From: DASRLE01 sp963825315
Lineage (GTDB): Bacteria; Verrucomicrobiota; Verrucomicrobiia; Limisphaerales; Palsa-1400
Direction: 5' to 3'
Length of the DNA: 64,000 bases
NCBI GenBank assembly: GCA_963825315.1
Contig: CAWGST010000004.1
Location: 1-64,000 of the forward strand
The translations under genes and the position numbers were made by a program. Below the pieces are notes generated by a model. The model did no database searches. It saw only the letters and a program-made list of their open reading frames with translations, and was not told the DNA's origin. Positions 59,358 through 64,000 of the stretch are shown here, piece after piece. The first letter of the stretch is position 1. Each line of letters opens with the position of its first letter.

Positions 59358-60830
59358 ATGACCGATGAACGAAATTCAATGAACAAGACTTTTCCAATGC
59401 CGTGGACGGCCCTGGCCGTTTCCCTGCTCGCGCTGAACATGATCAGCGGCTGCATGGTTGGCCCGGATTACCAACCCCCGAAAACCCAGGCGCCGCCAGC
59501 CTGGTCCGGGGTGACCAACAGCAGCGCGACCACGGGCACGCGCCTGACGGACAACGCGGTTGACCTGGCCCTTTGGTGGACCAATTTCCAGGACCCCAAG
59601 CTGACCGGGTTGGTCAATGCGGCGCTCCGAACCAATCTGGACGTGCAACTGGCCGCGGCGCTGCTGCGCGAGGCGCGCGCCGCCCGCGGCAAGGATGCGG
59701 GCGGACTGTGGCCGTCCCTGGCGGCTTCGGGATCGCTCACCAGCGCTGGCACGGTCAACAAGATAAACGGCAGCGGTTCCCGCAACGCCTTCGGCGCAGG
59801 GGCGGCGGCGGTGTGGAATTTGGATTTTTTTGGCGTCACGCGGCGGCAGCTTGAGTCCGACGACGCCTCCATCCAGGCCGCCCGCGAAAATATATACGGC
59901 GCGCAGGTGACGCTGATGTCGGAAGTGGCGCTGGATTACATTCAAGTGCGCAGCGCGCAGGAACAAATCGCCATTGCCCAGACCAATCTGCAGTCCGAAA
60001 TGCATACGGCGGACGTGACGCGCCAGAAAGGGGCGGCCGGGTTCGTCAGCGCGCTGGACGAGGCCAATGCCGACGCGCAAGTGGCGACGACGGCCGCGAC
60101 CATTCCCCCGCTGGAAACCACCATCCGGCAAAATATTTTTGCGTTGAGCATTTTGCTGGACCATCCGCCAGCCGATCTGTTGCAAGATTTGTCCAAACCC
60201 GGGTACATCCCGCTCACCCCGCCGGAAGTGCCGGTGGGGTTGCCCTCGGACCTGTTGCGACGGCGGCCGGACATCCGCCAGGCGGAAGCCAATTTGCATG
60301 CGGCGGCGGCGCAAATCGGCGTGGCGGTGGCCGACTTCTATCCTCAATTCTCGTTGACAGGGTCTGTCAATTACCAGAACAGCGTGGCGCGGGATTTATT
60401 CGCGGGCGGCAGCGGCATCTATTCCGGCGGCCCGCAGGTGAACTGGCCGATTTTTTCGGGAGGCAGCATGATTTCCAACGTGCGGTTGCAGAAGGCGGCG
60501 ACGGACGCCGCTTATATCACCTATCAGAAAACGGTGCTGGCGGCGCTGGCGGACGTGGAGAGTTATCTGGTGGCGTTTGCCAGGGAGTGGGACCATCGCA
60601 AGGCCTTGAGCGACGCCGTGGTCAAGAATCGCCGCGCGCTGGATTTATCGCAGCAACTTTACCAGGCGGGAACGACGGAGTTTCTGACGGTGCTGGACGC
60701 GGAACGCTCCTTGCTCGCGTCGGAGACGGCGCTGGCGTTGAGCCGGCAGGCCATTTCGTCGGACCTGGTCAACATTTACCGGGCGCTGGGCGGCGGGTGG
60801 GAGGAGAAGACCAACCTCACTCGACCGTGA
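59358..60830 (+). CDS. TolC/NodT-type outer-membrane efflux lipoprotein
   Basis: A 490-residue protein. The lipobox NMISGC and CMVGPDYQPP are the NodT/OprM start, followed by two repeats of the outer-membrane efflux domain (e.g. RRPDIRQAEANLHAAAAQIG). It completes the MacA-MacB-TolC export path. ATG 59358 has AGGG upstream; ATG 59379 starts nearer the signal peptide. The last codons lie inside the direct repeat and overlap the glmS 3' end by 14 bases. Confidence 0.93.
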   Translation: MTDERNSMNKTFPMPWTALAVSLLALNMISGCMVGPDYQPPKTQAPPAWSGVTNSSATTGTRLTDNAVDLALWWTNFQDPKLTGLVNAALRTNLDVQLAAALLREARAARGKDAGGLWPSLAASGSLTSAGTVNKINGSGSRNAFGAGAAAVWNLDFFGVTRRQLESDDASIQAARENIYGAQVTLMSEVALDYIQVRSAQEQIAIAQTNLQSEMHTADVTRQKGAAGFVSALDEANADAQVATTAATIPPLETTIRQNIFALSILLDHPPADLLQDLSKPGYIPLTPPEVPVGLPSDLLRRRPDIRQAEANLHAAAAQIGVAVADFYPQFSLTGSVNYQNSVARDLFAGGSGIYSGGPQVNWPIFSGGSMISNVRLQKAATDAAYITYQKTVLAALADVESYLVAFAREWDHRKALSDAVVKNRRALDLSQQLYQAGTTEFLTVLDAERSLLASETALALSRQAISSDLVNIYRALGGGWEEKTNLTRP

Positions 60831-60843
60831 CGCTTTTGGCCAG
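60814..60843 (+). repeat. Direct repeat at the glmS 3' end, right copy
   Basis: ACCTCACTCGACCGTGACGC then TTTTGGCCAG; contains the genuine glmS stop (60817-60819 on the minus strand). Together with the left copy it brackets the efflux operon. Confidence 0.85.
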
Positions 60844-62671
60844 GTTGCGGGGCTTGTCAATGTCGCAGCCGCGCGCGACGGCAATGTAATAGGCAAACAG
60901 TTGCAAGGGGATCGTCGCCAGAATTGGATAGAGTGGTTCCAGGGTCGCAGGCAGATAAATCACGTCGTCGGCCATGCTGCCAATCTGGGTGTCTCCCTCG
61001 GTGGCCACCGCAATCACCGGGCCTTTGCGCGCGCGAATCATGGCCATGTTGGCCATTGTCTTCTCATACATCGAATCCTTCGGCACCAAAAAAACCGTGG
61101 GGGTGGCGGGGTCAATCAGCGCGATGGGGCCGTGTTTCATTTCCGCCGCGGAATAGCCTTCGGCATGAATGTAGGAAATCTCCTTGAGCTTCAGCGCCCC
61201 TTCCAGCGCGATGGGGTAGGTGTAACCGCGGCTGAGAAAAAAGAAATCCCTGGCCTGCCCGTATTTCAAGGCCAGTCTCTTGATGCTTTCCACTTGTTGC
61301 AGGAGGGACTCGATCTGTTGGGGAATGGCTTCCAATCCATGCAGTATCTCCAGGGCGCGATGCACCGAGAGCGCTCGCATCCGGCCCAGATGCACGGCCA
61401 GCAGCGAAAGAATGGCCAGCATGGAAACAAAGGCCTTGGTCGAGGCCACGCCTATCTCCGGCCCCGCGTGCATGTAAATGCCGCCATCGGCTTCGCGCGC
61501 GATGGTGCTGCCCACCACATTGCAAATGGCCAGGGCGCGATGCCCCCGGCGTTTGGCTTCGCGCAACGCGCCCAGGCTGTCCGCCGTTTCGCCGGATTGC
61601 GAAATGACCAGCAAAACCGTGTCGCGTTGCAAGGGCGCGTTCCGATTGTAGAACTCGTGGGCAAATTCCACTTCGACCGGCAGACGGGCCAGTTCCTCGA
61701 TGAGATACTCGCCGACCAGCGCCGCGTGCCAACTGGTGCCGGTGGCGGCAATGACGATGCGTTCAATGGATAGCAGTTCCGCCGCCGTCATGTTCAATCC
61801 GCCGAATTTGGCCGTCGCCCCCTCCAGATCAACCCGGCCGCGCAGGGCATTCTGGACGGTGCGCGGTTGCTCGTAGATTTCTTTGAGCATGAAATGCGGA
61901 TAGTCGCCGCGCTCCGCGTCTTCGGTGTCAAATTCCAGTTGGCTGATCTGCACCGTCGCCGTTTCCGTTCCGAGATTTTGCACGTCGAACCGGTCGGCTG
62001 TGATGGTCGCCACGTCGTAGTCGTTCAGATAGACCACCTGCCGGGTGTGCGCGACGATGGCGTTGGCATCGCTCGTCAGAAAATTCTCGTCCTCGCCGAT
62101 GCCGATGATCAAGGGCGAACCGCGCCGCGCGCCGACGATCACGCCGGGGTGCTCCGAGCTGATGATGGCAATCCCGTAGGTGCCAATGACTTCGCGCAGC
62201 GCATCGCACACCGCTTGCGCCAGCGCCGACGCATTGGAATCTCCGGCATAACGCTGCAGATGCGTTCCGATCAGATGGGCCAGCACTTCCGTATCGGTCG
62301 CGGAACGAAAGGTGTCGGCCGGCCTGAACCAGCTTCTGTTTGAGCCGGTCGCAATTCTCGATGATGCCATTGTGGACAATGGCGATTTTCCCGGATTGAT
62401 CCAGATGCGGATGGGAGTTTTCGTCGGAGGGAGGGCCATGCGTGGCCCAGCGGGTATGGCCGATGCCCAGGAATCCGGGGGCCGGCATGTCCCGCAGCAG
62501 GGGGGCCAGGCCCTCGTCGAGCTTGCCCTTTCTTTTTCGAATCTCCAGCGAGCCGTCGTGGAGCACGGCAATGCCGGCGCTGTCATACCCGCGGTATTGC
62601 AGCCGGCGCAGGCCCTCGAGCAGGATCGGCGCCGCCTCTTTCTTGCCTAAATATCCAATAATGCCGCACAT
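60817..62671 (-). CDS. glmS: Glucosamine-6-phosphate synthase, frameshifted as read
   Basis: It starts MCGIIGYLG with the N-terminal nucleophile Cys; glutaminase motifs RGYDSAGI and GIGHTRWATHG follow. Two SIS isomerase domains carry ISQSGETADS and GVASTKAFVS, and the end is DIDKPRNLAKSVTVE. It makes glucosamine-6-phosphate from fructose-6-phosphate and glutamine. The frame breaks after KQKLVQAG: deleting one base in GGCCGGCC near 62,317-62,324 restores GDTFRSATDTEVLAHL. As this enzyme is usually essential, a sequence error is likely. Confidence 0.93.
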
Positions 62672-62897
62672 GTCATTTTTCTATCGGACAAAGAATAGGC
62701 CACCTTCACATAATTCCAACTCGTAAATAACAAATCGTCCAAGTTAAATTGAGAGCACCTCGATCCTTGGCGACTTTCTCGGGAGCGCGACCGTCCCGGT
62801 CGCATCCGTCGGCGTCCCGCCGACGGAATTTGTGCGTCTTGCCTTTGCACTCTTTGGTGAACACATTACGCATGTTGCTAATGATTGAGGTGATGAC
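62672..62897. other. Divergent intergenic region with REP-like hairpins
   Basis: Between glmS and ygfZ. Two adjacent GC-rich hairpins: GCGACC-GTCCC-GGTCGC (62787-62803) and CCGTCGGCG-TCC-CGCCGACGG (62806-62826). They resemble REP-type extragenic palindromes. No glmS ribozyme is evident. Confidence 0.55.
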
Positions 62898-64000
62898 ATG
62901 GGTTCGCTGAAGTTGCATGACTTTCATCAGGCCATGGGCGCGCGGTTTCTGGACTTGAACGGCCAGGAAGCCGTCGCCCATTACGGCGATGCGCCGGCCG
63001 AGTACGCCGCGTTGGGCGAATCGGCAGGCATCATGGATCTCAGTTTCCGGGGAAGGCTCTGTCTCCTCGGAACAGATCGCGTAAAGTTTCTCAATGGGCA
63101 GGTGACAAACAATGTGAAGGAGTTGCGGACCGGCGCGGGTTGTTACGCCGCGCTCGTCTCGGCCAAAGGCAAAATCCAAAGCGACCTCCACATTTATATT
63201 TTGGAGAACGAAATCCTCCTGGACTTCGAGCCGGGAATGGCCGGGGCCGTGCAACAGCGCCTGGAAAAATACATCATCGCCGAAGACGTCCAAGTGGCGG
63301 ATGTCTCCGCGCCTTACGGGCTGTGGAGTGTGCAAGGACCAAAAGCCGCCGCCGTCATCAAAAGGTGGCCATGGAACGTTGTCATCCCGGAAAAGCCAAA
63401 CGCGCTGGCCAGGATTGACGATGCCCTGCTGGGCGAAATCTATCTGGTGAACCACGCCAGAACCCACAGCGCCGGTTATGATCTCTTTGTCCCCAATGGA
63501 GTCATGCAGGAAGTCGCGGGCAGACTCATCACTGCGGCCATGGAAACGGGCGGGCGCTTCTGCGGCTGGCAGGCCCTGGAAACCGCGCGCATCGAAGCCG
63601 GAATCCCCCGCTTTGGCGCTGACATGGACGAGACGAACCTGGCGTCGGAGGTTTTGGACACGGGGGCGATCAGTTACACCAAAGGCTGTTACATCGGGCA
63701 GGAAGTCATCGCCCGCGTCCGCACTTACGGCCAGGCGGCCAAGTCGTTGCGCGGCCTTCGCCTGCCGGACAACTTGCGCGCCCTGCCAATCAAGGGCGAC
63801 AAACTTTTCCTGGGCGAAAAGGAAGCCGGCTACATCACCAGCGCCGTTGCATCCCCGCGATTGAAAACCAGCATTGCGCTGGGCTACGTCCGCCGCGAGG
63901 CCAATCAAACCGGAACTGAATTGTTGCTGCAAATGCCTCACGACAAGGTTCCGGTAAAGATAGTGGAATTGCCTTTTCTCAACCGATTTGTCTTGAATCA
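62898..64000 (+). CDS. ygfZ: YgfZ/GcvT-family folate-binding protein, 3' end outside window
   Basis: The frame is open to the right edge; 367 codons are visible. The start ATG 62898 has Shine-Dalgarno GAGGTG five bases upstream. GIMDLSFRGRLCLLGTDRVK and FLNGQVTNNVKELRTGAGCY are the aminomethyltransferase-like folate domain; YTKGCYIGQEVIARVRTYGQ holds the KGCYxGQE signature of YgfZ, which helps Fe-S cluster assembly or repair using tetrahydrofolate. Confidence 0.9.
   Translation, partial: MGSLKLHDFHQAMGARFLDLNGQEAVAHYGDAPAEYAALGESAGIMDLSFRGRLCLLGTDRVKFLNGQVTNNVKELRTGAGCYAALVSAKGKIQSDLHIYILENEILLDFEPGMAGAVQQRLEKYIIAEDVQVADVSAPYGLWSVQGPKAAAVIKRWPWNVVIPEKPNALARIDDALLGEIYLVNHARTHSAGYDLFVPNGVMQEVAGRLITAAMETGGRFCGWQALETARIEAGIPRFGADMDETNLASEVLDTGAISYTKGCYIGQEVIARVRTYGQAAKSLRGLRLPDNLRALPIKGDKLFLGEKEAGYITSAVASPRLKTSIALGYVRREANQTGTELLLQMPHDKVPVKIVELPFLNRFVLN

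Noticed and set aside
62672..62897. glmS ribozyme upstream of glmS
   Set aside because: The leader is short and lacks the recognisable core; only REP-like hairpins are present.

Overview
The window looks like chromosome from a Verrucomicrobia-type bacterium (inference). The signs are kinase genes paired with ECF sigma factors, zinc-ribbon/ankyrin/kelch giant proteins, a GuaB3-type IMP dehydrogenase homologue, weak or absent Shine-Dalgarno sites at many genes, and degraded Y1 (REP-associated) transposase fragments.

Region 1, about 1-17,762, is an accessory island ending exactly at the 3' end of a tRNA-Gly(CCC) gene. It holds an AbiE type IV toxin-antitoxin operon with a clear palindromic operator, a MobF (TrwC/TraI-like) relaxase with a one-base frameshift, a ParA/TraL-like ATPase with its HTH partner, a gene broken by many frameshifts, and cargo: a chymotrypsin-like protease, two tandem paralogous lipoproteins, a TraB/GumN protein and two TPR proteins. 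It also has a gene-poor tail with a duplicated two-hairpin element. No integrase is visible; it may lie beyond the left edge.

Region 2, 17,884-25,062, is core metabolism: hexose-6-phosphate mutarotase, a serine hydrolase, a DUF1737 protein, a pyrimidine nucleoside salvage operon (cdd-deoA-nupC) and a secreted FKBP isomerase with a strong terminator.

Region 3, 25,063-36,391, is a mobile-element zone. It has two 1000-bp IS630-family copies with identical transposase products, one of which splits a secreted-protein gene, an IS21-family element (istA/istB), remnants of a Y1 transposase, two PIN toxin-antitoxin pairs and a further antitoxin-like pair. Between them sit a beta-carbonic anhydrase and a NfeD-flotillin operon.

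Region 4, 36,522-55,726: ClpB; an ECF sigma-Ser/Thr kinase pair; a DUF2330 protein; an aldo/keto reductase; an ankyrin-kelch giant; a second serine hydrolase; a type IV pilin-like protein; and an operon of ExbB, an ExbD-TonB-like fusion, a small zinc-ribbon membrane protein and GuaB3.

Region 5, 55,739-64,000: a MacA-MacB-TolC efflux module lying between two 30-bp direct repeats that match the 3' end of glmS, then glmS itself (frameshifted as read) and a YgfZ-type protein running off the right edge.

Single-base frameshifts in glmS, the relaxase, the DUF2330 gene and the kelch gene, plus many in the gene at 8,923-9,967, suggest residual sequence errors, real decay, or both.
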